Assembly (NCBI GenBank): GCA_965249965.1
Contig: OZ252262.1
Coordinates: 1,550,001-1,614,000 of the forward strand
DNA length: 64,000 nucleotides
Direction: 5' to 3'
Source of the DNA: HXMU1420-13 sp965249965
GTDB taxonomy: Bacteria > Bacteroidota > Rhodothermia > Balneolales > Balneolaceae
The position numbers and the translations under genes were made by a program. Each line of letters starts with the position of its first letter. Position 1 is the stretch's first letter. The notes beneath the pieces were generated by a model that did no database searches, had not been told where the DNA came from, and was given only the letters and a program-made list of their open reading frames with translations. Positions 29,632 through 39,116 of this stretch are shown here, piece by piece.

Positions 29632-32600
29632 TTAATTGCTCCCAAAACATGAACATTCCAGTCCGGCTGGCTGCAGGGTGATGGCGTGCCAATCAAATTG
29701 ATCGCCATATCCATCACGTTCCCACCAGAATGGAAGTCGATCCTGTGGTGAATTACCGATTTCATTCATCGTAGATGCATCGAATAAACGACCATTCACC
29801 ATCGTAAAACGAACCGAATTTGTGTTTGTAATGTCGCTCAATGGATTTTCATCAAGTACAATTAAATCGGCAAGTTTGCCAACCTCCAATGATCCAATAT
29901 CATCGTCCAGACCTAAATAATGAGCACCATTTAAAGTTGCAGCTCTAAGGGCTTCCATGTTGGTCATCCCGCCTTGTTGTAGTGCCCATAATTCCCAATG
30001 TGCGCCTAAACCCTGTAATTGGCCGTGAGCACCAAGATTTACTTTTACCCCGGCATCTGTTAAAAGCTTTCCAGATTCTGCGGTTAGGATGTGGCCATGT
30101 TCGTATTCCTCATCGGGTATCATTGTTCGATGCCTTGAACGCGGGTCGATGATACTTCTTGGCGTGAAAGTGAGCAGCTTCTCATCTTCCCATACATTGT
30201 ATTTCTGATAGAAATAGTATTCGCCACTCATACTGCCATAATTCACCAAATGTGTTGGCGTATATCCGGTTTCGCTGGCAGCCCAAAGTTCACGAACGTC
30301 TTTATATAGAGGTACAACAGGAACATTATGCTCGATCCCGGTGTGACCATCTAATATCATACTCATATTATGGAAAAAGAATGAGCCACCTTCCGGAACT
30401 ACCAGCATTTCTAGTTCCTTGGCAGCTTTAATCACTTGTTGGCGCTGTTCTCTGCGTGGTTGGTTGTAGCTCTTCACTGAAAATGCACCAAATGCTTTTG
30501 TACGTTTTAGCGCAAAATAAGCGTCTTCGTAACTGTTGATTACGGCTTTAAAGTCTCCATCAGCACCATAAAGAATAATACCAGTGGAATAAATACGTGG
30601 ACCAATCATATTCCCGGCTTTGATTGCTTCGGAATGTGAAAAGATCATTTCTGTATTTGAGGATGGATCATGCGCAGTGGTTACCCCATAGGCTAAATTA
30701 GCAGTGTATTCCCATTGTTGTTGCGGACTAACTCCTAATCTGAAATTTCCTAAGTGTGCGTGAACATCAATAATCCCCGGCATAATGGTTTTGCCCGAAG
30801 CATCTACAACTTCTGCATTTGAAGGGATTTCGACATTAGTGCCAACAGCCATGATTTTATTTCCTTCAACTACGAGCGTCGCATTCTCAATTACTTCATC
30901 TCCATTCATCGTAATGATTCGAGCATTTGTAAATGCAACGGTTCCCTCAGGAACATGTGTTTGCAAATCAAGACCTATGTCCAATCCGGTTTTTGGTGGC
31001 TCAGGTAAACTATCAGGAGCACCTTCTACAAAGCTAAATACATTTTTTAAATCTGTGCTGAAATACTCGTCGCCTAAGGTCCAACGAAGAGTTTTACTAT
31101 CCGCTGACCAATGCATGTGATACCCACCTTCTGAAGCAACTAACTGTACCGGTATAGATGTTGTGGAAGGAGATAAGTCAATTTCTTTACCGGCCATGGT
31201 TAATGGGGCGATATAAACTTTATATAAGTTTGAGAAAGCAACCCATTTATTGTCCGGGCTTGGTACAAATTTGTGTGCATAACGCGAAGTAAAATGTGTT
31301 TTTTGATCTTCTCCGTTTAAATCTACACTATTGAAGCTTTTTTGGATGGCTCCAAATACATAGCCACCGCCTTGATAAAAAATGCGATCGCCAGCTGTAT
31401 TAAACTGAGGGAAAGAACCACCATTTGTAATTTTTGTGACTTCTCCACCCATTCTTGGAATCGTATAAATACCAGGCTCAACGGTATACGCAAATCCTTG
31501 TTGGCCGTTACCGCTTTCTTTTCTGAAAACAATGGTAGTTCCATCTGGTGAAAACGAGGGTTCACGATAGATACCTTTTTCAGTGGTAATTTTAACAGGT
31601 GCATTTACTCTTCCTCTTCTTCCACGTCTTTGAAGATCTAAAGTATGGATAGCGCCCATATTCTCATCACTCCAGCTTACAAAGGTTAGATATCTGCTGT
31701 CTGCACTAAAGCTTGGATCGAATTCGAAATCAGTACCCTCAGTAAGGCGTGTTGGTTCACCATCCGGAAGGTTTTTTATCCATAAATACCCTGCTGCATT
31801 AAATACAAGCTGATCGCCATTAGGCGAAGTAACGGCAGTTCGTATAGCACGAGCTCTAAAGGAATCAGGTGCTACCTCTTGTTTGAAACGCACTGCTTCA
31901 ACAATCTCATGATTTGATTCTACTTCAAATGGAATTATCTCTGAGTTACCTGTTTCGACATTAATCTTATTGATTTTTCCATTTGCCCAAATGATGATAT
32001 GAGCTCCATCCGGAGTCCAATTAAAGCCGGTGTAAACACCAAAGATTGCCCACGCTTCTTGTTGATCTTTACTTAGATTCCGAAAAACCGGGCGTTCTAA
32101 ACCAGTGGCTAACTCCCGAATATATAGGACCGATTCCGTGCGTACACGTCGTACAAAAGCAAGATGCTCACCATCCGGCGAAATTTGTGGACGTGCTGCG
32201 CCACCGTTTCCACCTGTAACTGTTTCAATATCGCCGGTATCTCTATCGTAGCGGCGAATTACATAAATTTGGCTGTTGGGATCTTTGTTGTACTGGAAAA
32301 ACCCACCCGGATAGTTGTCTTCACTGTAATACACATATCTGCCATCGGGGCTAACTGATGGCTCGCCAATATCCTGCTGCGCGTTTTTCTTTTCTACTAA
32401 TTGAATTCCGGTTCCACCTGATTTATGAAACATCCAAATTTCACCAGCACCAAGAGAACGCGAAGAACTAAAATGTTTTTTTGCTATGAAATACTCACCA
32501 TCGGGCATCCAGGTTGAGTTGTTTAGCAGTCTGAAGTTTTCTTTCGTTAATTGAGAAGCATTCTCACCGTCAATATCCATAATCCAAATATTGTCACCAC

Positions 32601-32916
32601 CACCGGCGTCACTGGTGAAAAGAATTTGCGATCCATCAGGACTAAAACGAGGTTGTACTTCATAGGCATGGCCTGTTCGTAAGGGGGTGGCTACTCCACC
32701 TGCCACGGGCATTATGTAAATATCGCCTAATATGTCGAACACTATAAATTGTCCATCGGGGCTCACATCTAAGTTCATCCAGGTTCCTTCATCTGTAGTA
32801 AACGATAGCGAAGAAGTTTCACCAAGGTCGGGGTTTGAAACATCCCAACTATCCTGAGCGAAAGTAGGAGCAGAAATTAAAAGAGTTATAACGGTAAGTA
32901 AGTATCTAAACTTCAT
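29632..32916 (-). CDS. Secreted TolB-propeller amidohydrolase
   Basis: 1094 residues. Signal peptide (YLLTVITLLISAPTFAQ); residues about 45-650 form WD40-like PD40/TolB propeller blades (repeats of the SPDGxxxxF type such as SPDGQFIVF, SPDGSQILF, SPDGRYVYY, SPDGEHLAF); residues about 660-1075 are a metal-dependent amidohydrolase: GIIDVHAHLGN (metal His pair), VTTAHDPS, HNVPVV, GAHGQLQG and the late LADLIVLDENPLSDI. Similar fusions are known in Bacteroidota and predicted to hydrolyse peptides or amides outside the cytoplasm. The C-terminal tail has a CSC motif (LECSCFGSN). Own terminator; divergent from the kinase gene. Confidence 0.9.
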   Translation of the reverse strand: MKFRYLLTVITLLISAPTFAQDSWDVSNPDLGETSSLSFTTDEGTWMNLDVSPDGQFIVFDILGDIYIMPVAGGVATPLRTGHAYEVQPRFSPDGSQILFTSDAGGGDNIWIMDIDGENASQLTKENFRLLNNSTWMPDGEYFIAKKHFSSSRSLGAGEIWMFHKSGGTGIQLVEKKNAQQDIGEPSVSPDGRYVYYSEDNYPGGFFQYNKDPNSQIYVIRRYDRDTGDIETVTGGNGGAARPQISPDGEHLAFVRRVRTESVLYIRELATGLERPVFRNLSKDQQEAWAIFGVYTGFNWTPDGAHIIIWANGKINKINVETGNSEIIPFEVESNHEIVEAVRFKQEVAPDSFRARAIRTAVTSPNGDQLVFNAAGYLWIKNLPDGEPTRLTEGTDFEFDPSFSADSRYLTFVSWSDENMGAIHTLDLQRRGRRGRVNAPVKITTEKGIYREPSFSPDGTTIVFRKESGNGQQGFAYTVEPGIYTIPRMGGEVTKITNGGSFPQFNTAGDRIFYQGGGYVFGAIQKSFNSVDLNGEDQKTHFTSRYAHKFVPSPDNKWVAFSNLYKVYIAPLTMAGKEIDLSPSTTSIPVQLVASEGGYHMHWSADSKTLRWTLGDEYFSTDLKNVFSFVEGAPDSLPEPPKTGLDIGLDLQTHVPEGTVAFTNARIITMNGDEVIENATLVVEGNKIMAVGTNVEIPSNAEVVDASGKTIMPGIIDVHAHLGNFRLGVSPQQQWEYTANLAYGVTTAHDPSSNTEMIFSHSEAIKAGNMIGPRIYSTGIILYGADGDFKAVINSYEDAYFALKRTKAFGAFSVKSYNQPRREQRQQVIKAAKELEMLVVPEGGSFFFHNMSMILDGHTGIEHNVPVVPLYKDVRELWAASETGYTPTHLVNYGSMSGEYYFYQKYNVWEDEKLLTFTPRSIIDPRSRHRTMIPDEEYEHGHILTAESGKLLTDAGVKVNLGAHGQLQGLGAHWELWALQQGGMTNMEALRAATLNGAHYLGLDDDIGSLEVGKLADLIVLDENPLSDITNTNSVRFTMVNGRLFDASTMNEIGNSPQDRLPFWWERDGYGDQFDWHAITLQPAGLECSCFGSN

Positions 32917-33027
32917 ATCTTTGGATTAGTTAAGTAAAAGAAAGTAGTTAAAAGAGAGAGAAAAGCAGTGCGTTTGAAAAAGTTTTTCAAGTATACAACT
33001 CAATTTAATTGGTATATTCAAAAGCTG

Positions 33028-33117
33028 ATGTCTTTAATAATGCTTGGTAGTTTAAGGGTGTACTTTAGGTGTGTAATTTACTTATTCTTTTTGGCTCTTT
33101 TAGGGAGCATAACACTT
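33028..33117 (+). other. Probable out-of-frame signal peptide of the propeller kinase
   Basis: Read from ATG 33028: MSLIMLGSLRVYFRCVIYLF then FLALLGSITL. It has a basic n-region and a hydrophobic core, and lies immediately before the point where a single-base gain would continue as YAQKYNIKTYS in the kinase frame. This would be a textbook signal peptide with AQ cleavage. Either a real mutation or a sequencing error. Confidence 0.55.
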
Positions 33118-36077
33118 ATGCCCAAAAGTATAATATTAAAACCTATTCAGTAAACGACGGCCTGCCAAGTAGTAGCGTTTATGACTTGCAAACTGATAAA
33201 GATGGTTATTTATGGATGGCCACACCTTATGGGTTCGTAAAATATGATGGGAAGAATTTTGAAGTTTTTGGTACGAATCAAGGTTTAAAAGACGATCTAT
33301 TATTCGATTTCCTTATCGATGATGATGGGAAGTATTGGGTCTCTACAGAATTTGGGGGTGTTGCAAGATTTAGTGATAACAATTTCGAATATCTGCCTGA
33401 ATTGGCCCTGCTAGATACTATGGTAGTGAACTACATGATAACTAATAAGTTTGACGAGATGTGGTTTGCTACCGATCAGCATGGAGTGGTTATATGGGAT
33501 AAAAAAACGAACGAACTTAGTTTTATAAACGATCAAAATGGACTTCCTCACAATTTAGTTTGGGACATCCACTTTATCACAGATACTGAAGTATGGATTA
33601 CTACAATGTGGGGCATTTTAGTATATGATAAGGAACTTGGAGTGGTCGAGACTTTTACTAGTGAAGAAGATTTTGAAGATAATGCTATGTATGAAATAGC
33701 CATTGATTTAGAGAATAGAAAATGGGTGGCTACCAGCGACGGGATTTTTATTATTTCACCAGATGGCACTATTGATCACATAAAAGAAGTAAATGGTACA
33801 GCACTGGATTATGTCTATACAATTGAAGCTGACAATGAAGGAACAATTTGGGCCGGTACCGAGCGTAATGGTTTAGTACTATTTGAACCAAATGGGAATA
33901 CGATTCATGTAAAAAGAAAGAATGGATTAAGTAGCAATTTTATCTATCGCATAATAAAGGATATAGATGGATCTATGTGGGTTGCGACCGATGGTAATGG
34001 AGTAAATTTATTTAAGGATAGAGATTTTCTTAGATATAATGTCGATTCAGATCTACAAACCAGCACGGTAACTTCTCTACATCAAAGTAAAAATGACGGT
34101 ACCATTTGGATTGGTACGGATAAGGGATTATCGAGCCTTAAAAATGGAAAGTTTACCAATTATGAAATTCCGGAAGACTTATTCGACAGCGATGAGATTT
34201 GGGATATTGAAGAGCTACCAAATGGCGATCTATTATTATTGACCTATAATTATGAGTTTTTTCAGTTCAATGGGTCGAGTTTCTTTAATCCACAGGTTTA
34301 TGATGACTTAATCGAGGAATATGTTAATGATATACACATAGATGAGGAAGGGGTAATTTGGTTTGCCGCTTATGGCCAATTGATTAAGCTGGAAAATGGG
34401 GAATTATCATTTATTGAAACCCCTGTAGATGATTATTGGCAATCTTCTCTCTATGGAATATTTGAAGATTCAAGAGGTATTAAATGGCTGACTACCGAAG
34501 GCGGGGTCGCAATATTTAAAGACGGCGAATTCGAATATTTTTCAGATGAAAACGGTATACCGGGTTATAATGTATTCGACATTGTAGAAGATAACGACAA
34601 CAATCTTTGGGTTGCTACAGATGCCGGTATTGTGACATTAAGCGATGAAGATATTCGAAATGAGCAATATATGTTCAGCTCATTTTTAGAAACCGAGCTT
34701 GAAATTGATGAGACCGTATTCTTGCACATTGATACACATAACGGATTATGGCAAGGGACAAATGCCGGGTTATATTATTTCGATTTAAATAAAGTTGATG
34801 AAAATATCGCTACCAATGTGCTCCATTTTCCATTAACTGATAATGGAATAAAAGTTGAACTAAATGGAGGTACCAAATTAGAAGAAGAGAACGGGAATCT
34901 GTGGTTTGGTACCTATTCACATGGTCTTATCTCATTTAGCTATCCGGATGCAAAAAATACAATTGAAGCAAGTGATCCACCAAAGATTTTCCTCAGAGAG
35001 ATTATAGCGGATCAAACTACGATTTATGATCAATTTGAAAATATTGGTGAGCTGGATGCACTCACTATTCCCTACGAAATGAATGACATAACATTTCGAT
35101 TCAACGCCATTGATTATCAAAATCCGGATGAAATCTCTTTTAGGTATAAATTAGATGGATATGATAATTCGTGGAACGAGGGTGAAGATCATTCAGAAAT
35201 TAGATATACAAACATCCCTTCAGGAAATTACAATCTGCTATTTCAGGTAAAATCGATAAAGTCGGAATGGAGTGAGACTATTGAATTAGTAAATGTACAC
35301 GTTCAAAAGCCTTTTTACTTATCACTACCTTTCTTTTTTGCAGTAGCAATTATAATCGGTTTAATCGTATATGCTTACATCAATTCACGAATTGGCAAAA
35401 TTGAGAAGAGGGAGCTGCAGAAGCTGGTTGACCAACAAACAAGTGATTTAACTATTGCACTAAGTGAAAAAGAAGTCTTGATAAAAGAAATTCACCACCG
35501 AGTAAAGAATAACATGGCAGTAGTGTCTGGCTTATTAGAATTACAGGGATTTAGGTTACCGGCTGGTGCAGCAAAAATGGCCATTCAAGAGAGTAAGATG
35601 CGAGTGATTGCAATGTCAAAAATCCACGAGAATCTGTATCAAAACGATGATCTTGCCAATGTTAATTTCAGGAAATTTACGCATGAACTGGTTCATAGTA
35701 TTCAATCAACTATGGATATAAGTGATAAAAATATTGAAGTAGTACAACATATCGACAATGTGATGGTTGATGTAAATATAGGGATTCCACTTGGGTTAGT
35801 GACCAATGAACTTATCAGCAATTGCTACAAACACGCTTTTGAAGGAAAAAATGAAGGGGAAATAACTATCAGGTTTGAGGATTTAGATCAAACTTATAAG
35901 TTAACAGTTAGTGATAATGGTATTGGAACAACAAGTGCCATATTAGATCGAAAACAGAAGTCATTAGGGGTAACCCTCATCAAATCTCTTACTTCTCAAG
36001 TAAGTGGTTATATGGAATATTCGAACAAGGTAGGTTCAACGTTTACACTAACATTACCTAAAGATCAGAGTAGCTAG
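33069..36077 (+). CDS. Two-component propeller sensor histidine kinase (HisKA_2), signal peptide probably frameshifted
   Basis: 1002 residues from a GTG. Residues 25-620 are two-component-regulator propeller repeats (YSVNDGLPSSSVYDLQTDKDG, WVATDGNGVNLF, IWIGTDKGLSSL and more), then a Y_Y_Y domain (FRYKLDGYDNSWNEGE), TM about 757-777, H-box EIHHRVKNN (H809/H810), and a complete HATPase (N918 in the N-box, SDNGIG with D949). The GTG start gives a poor signal peptide. In another frame from ATG 33028, hydrophobic VIYLFFLALLGSITL runs up to 33117 and would join YAQKYN of this frame if one base were added. Ends where the convergent hydratase gene ends. Confidence 0.88.
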   Translation: MCNLLILFGSFREHNTYAQKYNIKTYSVNDGLPSSSVYDLQTDKDGYLWMATPYGFVKYDGKNFEVFGTNQGLKDDLLFDFLIDDDGKYWVSTEFGGVARFSDNNFEYLPELALLDTMVVNYMITNKFDEMWFATDQHGVVIWDKKTNELSFINDQNGLPHNLVWDIHFITDTEVWITTMWGILVYDKELGVVETFTSEEDFEDNAMYEIAIDLENRKWVATSDGIFIISPDGTIDHIKEVNGTALDYVYTIEADNEGTIWAGTERNGLVLFEPNGNTIHVKRKNGLSSNFIYRIIKDIDGSMWVATDGNGVNLFKDRDFLRYNVDSDLQTSTVTSLHQSKNDGTIWIGTDKGLSSLKNGKFTNYEIPEDLFDSDEIWDIEELPNGDLLLLTYNYEFFQFNGSSFFNPQVYDDLIEEYVNDIHIDEEGVIWFAAYGQLIKLENGELSFIETPVDDYWQSSLYGIFEDSRGIKWLTTEGGVAIFKDGEFEYFSDENGIPGYNVFDIVEDNDNNLWVATDAGIVTLSDEDIRNEQYMFSSFLETELEIDETVFLHIDTHNGLWQGTNAGLYYFDLNKVDENIATNVLHFPLTDNGIKVELNGGTKLEEENGNLWFGTYSHGLISFSYPDAKNTIEASDPPKIFLREIIADQTTIYDQFENIGELDALTIPYEMNDITFRFNAIDYQNPDEISFRYKLDGYDNSWNEGEDHSEIRYTNIPSGNYNLLFQVKSIKSEWSETIELVNVHVQKPFYLSLPFFFAVAIIIGLIVYAYINSRIGKIEKRELQKLVDQQTSDLTIALSEKEVLIKEIHHRVKNNMAVVSGLLELQGFRLPAGAAKMAIQESKMRVIAMSKIHENLYQNDDLANVNFRKFTHELVHSIQSTMDISDKNIEVVQHIDNVMVDVNIGIPLGLVTNELISNCYKHAFEGKNEGEITIRFEDLDQTYKLTVSDNGIGTTSAILDRKQKSLGVTLIKSLTSQVSGYMEYSNKVGSTFTLTLPKDQSS

Positions 36078-36827
36078 TTATTTTTTAAAAGCTTTCAACG
36101 TTTGTTGAGTAAATTCTGACTGGGACATCTTTCCACTTAATATGGCTCGATTTCGATGAGTTTCTTCTAGCGATTCAAATCCTTCCCAAAGCATTTGCTT
36201 AATCTCTTCCATTGCTTGTGGCGAATATCCGGCCAATGCAGTACATAATAATTGAGTGTGTTCATGTAGTTCTTCTTCTGATTCTACAATCGCATTGTAT
36301 AGACCTTTTTCGCTTGCCCATTCTGCTGATTTCCAATTTTTAGTATCTATAGTAAGAGTAGAAAAAGCAGGTAGCCCAATTTTACGAATTACAGAAGGCG
36401 CAATCACAAAAGGACCAAATCCAATGGAAAGTTCACTTAACTTAATTGCTGCCTGCGGGGTGGCAACGGCATAATCACAAGCAGCAATAACTCCAACTCC
36501 ACCGCCTACTGCTTTTCCTTGCACTTGTACGATCACAAATTTAGGGCAGTTTTTTATCGCTTCGATTAACCGCCCAAATCCACCAAAAAATTGAATTGCC
36601 TCATTGCTATTTTCAAGTGAGAGAAGTTCATCAAAAGAAGCTCCGGCGCAAAACGTTTTTCCTCTACTTTTAAGTTTTAACACACGCACATCACCATTTG
36701 AACCTGCTTTGGATATCGTTGCTGTAAGTTCGTCTAATAATGAAGCTGGGAGTGAATTCCCTTTAGGATGATAAAACTCGATTTCAGCAATACCATCTGC
36801 AATTTCCAACCGGACCTCATCTGCCAT
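36078..36827 (-). CDS. Enoyl-CoA hydratase/isomerase family protein
   Basis: 249-residue crotonase-fold protein. Oxyanion-hole segments GKTFCAGASFDELL and VQGKAVGGGVGVIAACDYAVA are conserved, and ELSIGFGPFVIAPSVIRKIG carries the Glu of the QPE-like position. Typical substrates are enoyl-CoA esters in fatty-acid or amino-acid breakdown (methylglutaconyl-CoA-hydratase-like variants exist); the second catalytic Glu is not evident. Converges with the kinase gene with no gap, and lies 7 nt after a small secreted protein. Confidence 0.87.
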   Translation of the reverse strand: MADEVRLEIADGIAEIEFYHPKGNSLPASLLDELTATISKAGSNGDVRVLKLKSRGKTFCAGASFDELLSLENSNEAIQFFGGFGRLIEAIKNCPKFVIVQVQGKAVGGGVGVIAACDYAVATPQAAIKLSELSIGFGPFVIAPSVIRKIGLPAFSTLTIDTKNWKSAEWASEKGLYNAIVESEEELHEHTQLLCTALAGYSPQAMEEIKQMLWEGFESLEETHRNRAILSGKMSQSEFTQQTLKAFKK

Positions 36828-36834
36828 GTAGCTC

Positions 36835-37170
36835 TTAGTTTTTAATTAGTAGATAATTTTTCGAAATATTATAGTTCAATTCTGTGAAAGAATAGGGATC
36901 AAAGGCTCTGCGATCGAATGGAATTAATGCCGAGAATTCATCGATTGGTGAGTCATACTTCAAACTGCGAAGCAGCCACCCGGTTGAAAGTAGAAATCGA
37001 TTAGGCTGAATTTGGGTGGGTTGATATTTATTACCTGAAAATGAGTAACTCATCTCAATCGAAACAGGAACAAAAGAAAGAGGCTGAAGTTTAGTGGAAT
37101 CTATTGATGTTTGAGCTTGCGCTGTGACACTCAAAAGAACAGAAACAAGTATGAGATAAAGCCATTTCAT
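36835..37170 (-). CDS. Small secreted hypothetical protein
   Basis: 111 residues, not recognised. Signal peptide KWLYLILVSVLLSVTAQAQ; the mature part is about 90 residues with many aromatic/hydrophilic alternations (SIEMSYSFSGNKYQPTQI) and no Cys. Precedes the hydratase gene by 7 nt, so probably co-transcribed. Divergent from the M61 peptidase gene, with 95 nt between starts. Confidence 0.65.
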   Translation of the reverse strand: MKWLYLILVSVLLSVTAQAQTSIDSTKLQPLSFVPVSIEMSYSFSGNKYQPTQIQPNRFLLSTGWLLRSLKYDSPIDEFSALIPFDRRAFDPYSFTELNYNISKNYLLIKN

Positions 37171-37265
37171 ACCCCAAGATAGTTGAAAATGTGTGTAAAT
37201 GGGAACATTGTTTACATCAATTCAACTAACTTCTTCGGAAAATCAGAAACTACATTGGTTGATGT

Positions 37266-39059
37266 ATGCGCGTTCATTTAATTTGGTTCCTTAGTTTAAT
37301 TTTGTCTCATCAGGGATTTACTCAAACTGTAAATGAGTATGAAATCTCTTTTGAAAATGCCGTTCATCACGAAGCCCGAATTGCAGCAACTTTTTCGAAT
37401 CTGGATGATTCTCCACTTAAAATAAGAATGAGCCGGACATCTCCGGGAAGATATGCGATCCATAATTTTGCAAAAAACGTATATAATGTTCGTGCTTCCG
37501 ACAGCCGGGGAAATGAACTTAAAATCACTCGCCCAAATCCACAACAATGGGATGTTTCAGGCCATGATGGTACCGTTATTTTTGAATACACCTTGTTCGC
37601 CAATAGAGGAGATGGCACGTATTCGCAGGTTGACGAAACCCATGCGCATCTCAATATACCTGCAACATTTGTTTTCCCTAGTGATTACATGCATCGACCC
37701 TTTCGGGTAACCTTTGATGTACGAGAAGATTTAAACTGGAAGGCGGCAACACAGCTTAAATACGAGGGGGGCACTACATATTTTGCGCCCGATGGGTATT
37801 ATTTTATGGACAGCCCGGTTGAAATTTCAGATTATCACTTGCGCGAAGAAATGATTGATGATCAAATTATACGGCTAGCTTTACATACCCCCGCCAACGA
37901 CAATGAAATCAATGAATACTTTTCGAAAGTAATGGCCATTGTTGAAACTCAACGGGATGTATTCGGAGAATTGCCGGCATTCGATTTTGGGGAATACACG
38001 TTCCTGTCATGTTATATGCCCAATGCCAGTGGTGATGGGATGGAGCATCGAAACTCTACCGTGGTAACCAATCGAAAACCTAAAGAAGAACCACTAGGGG
38101 ATACGAGTATAGGCACGATCTCACATGAGTTTTTTCATGCCTGGAATGTTGAACGAATCCGGCCTGCTTCATTGGAACCTTACGATTTTGAAGAAGCTAA
38201 TATGAGTGGTGAGCTTTGGTTTGCTGAAGGATTTACCAGTTACTACACGGGATTGACCTTAGTACGAGCAGGTATAAGGACTGAAAAGGATTATATTGAG
38301 GGGCTCGCTAATTCTATAAACCGGGTATTTAATGCTCCGGGTATTCAATTTTTTAACCCCATTGAAATGAGTTATCAGGCACCATTTGTGGATGCAGCTA
38401 CTTCGATCGACCCAAATAATTACACCAACACGTTTGTGAGCTATTATACGTATGGTAGTGTGCTTGGTCTGGCATTGGATTTATCGTTAAGAACTAGATC
38501 AGACAAAAAAAACCTGGATGATTTTTTTAAGTTGATTTGGGAATCCTACGGAAAATCTGAAATCCCTTACTCCATACGTGATTTAGAACATCTTTTGATT
38601 GAGTATACAGATGATCAATTTGGCAAGGATTTTTTCAATCGATATATCCGACAAAGCGAAATGCCAGATTATGAAGGACTTTTCCGACAATTTGGTGTTC
38701 GATTCGAACGATCTAATCCCCAGGAAGCGTGGCTCGGAGGTACAATTCGAGAATTTGATGGCGAATTTCGATTAACAGGAAATGCCCGCATCGGTACCCC
38801 GTTATATGAAGCAGGAATCCAATCAACCGATAACATACTAAGCATTGGTGGACGAATGTTAAGGTCAGGCGATAACGTGCAAGAATTGATTTCGGATCGA
38901 AGGGCTGGGGCAACTGTAAACATAACATTCGAACGATGGCGGGAGGAGCAAACAGTGCGGGTGCGACTTACGGCAAATCCGAATTATCAAACGGAGATAA
39001 TGCGCCGTTCTACACGAAGTGCACGTGAGTTACGAGCAGAATGGCTAAGATTGCATTAA
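37266..39059 (+). CDS. M61 family metallopeptidase with C-terminal PDZ domain
   Basis: 597 residues with signal peptide (IWFLSLILSHQGFTQ). N-terminal beta-sandwich domain (20-190), then a gluzincin domain with zinc motif HEFFH (H287, E288, H291) followed by NVERIRP and third ligand E321 (WFAEGFTSYY), both typical of M61 glycyl aminopeptidases; C-terminal PDZ (about 495-580, GTPLYEAGIQSTDNILSIGG). A putative periplasmic aminopeptidase preferring N-terminal Gly/Ala. Length normal. Followed by a secreted M24 peptidase, 57 nt later. Confidence 0.93.
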   Translation: MRVHLIWFLSLILSHQGFTQTVNEYEISFENAVHHEARIAATFSNLDDSPLKIRMSRTSPGRYAIHNFAKNVYNVRASDSRGNELKITRPNPQQWDVSGHDGTVIFEYTLFANRGDGTYSQVDETHAHLNIPATFVFPSDYMHRPFRVTFDVREDLNWKAATQLKYEGGTTYFAPDGYYFMDSPVEISDYHLREEMIDDQIIRLALHTPANDNEINEYFSKVMAIVETQRDVFGELPAFDFGEYTFLSCYMPNASGDGMEHRNSTVVTNRKPKEEPLGDTSIGTISHEFFHAWNVERIRPASLEPYDFEEANMSGELWFAEGFTSYYTGLTLVRAGIRTEKDYIEGLANSINRVFNAPGIQFFNPIEMSYQAPFVDAATSIDPNNYTNTFVSYYTYGSVLGLALDLSLRTRSDKKNLDDFFKLIWESYGKSEIPYSIRDLEHLLIEYTDDQFGKDFFNRYIRQSEMPDYEGLFRQFGVRFERSNPQEAWLGGTIREFDGEFRLTGNARIGTPLYEAGIQSTDNILSIGGRMLRSGDNVQELISDRRAGATVNITFERWREEQTVRVRLTANPNYQTEIMRRSTRSARELRAEWLRLH

Positions 39060-39116
39060 GCTTGCAGATCAGCAAAAAGCTCAACATATTCTCGCACTCC
39101 AATTAACAGGTCATTT

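Noticed and set aside
32968..33153. A separate small 61-codon gene upstream of the propeller kinase
   Set aside because: Explained better as the displaced signal peptide of the kinase.
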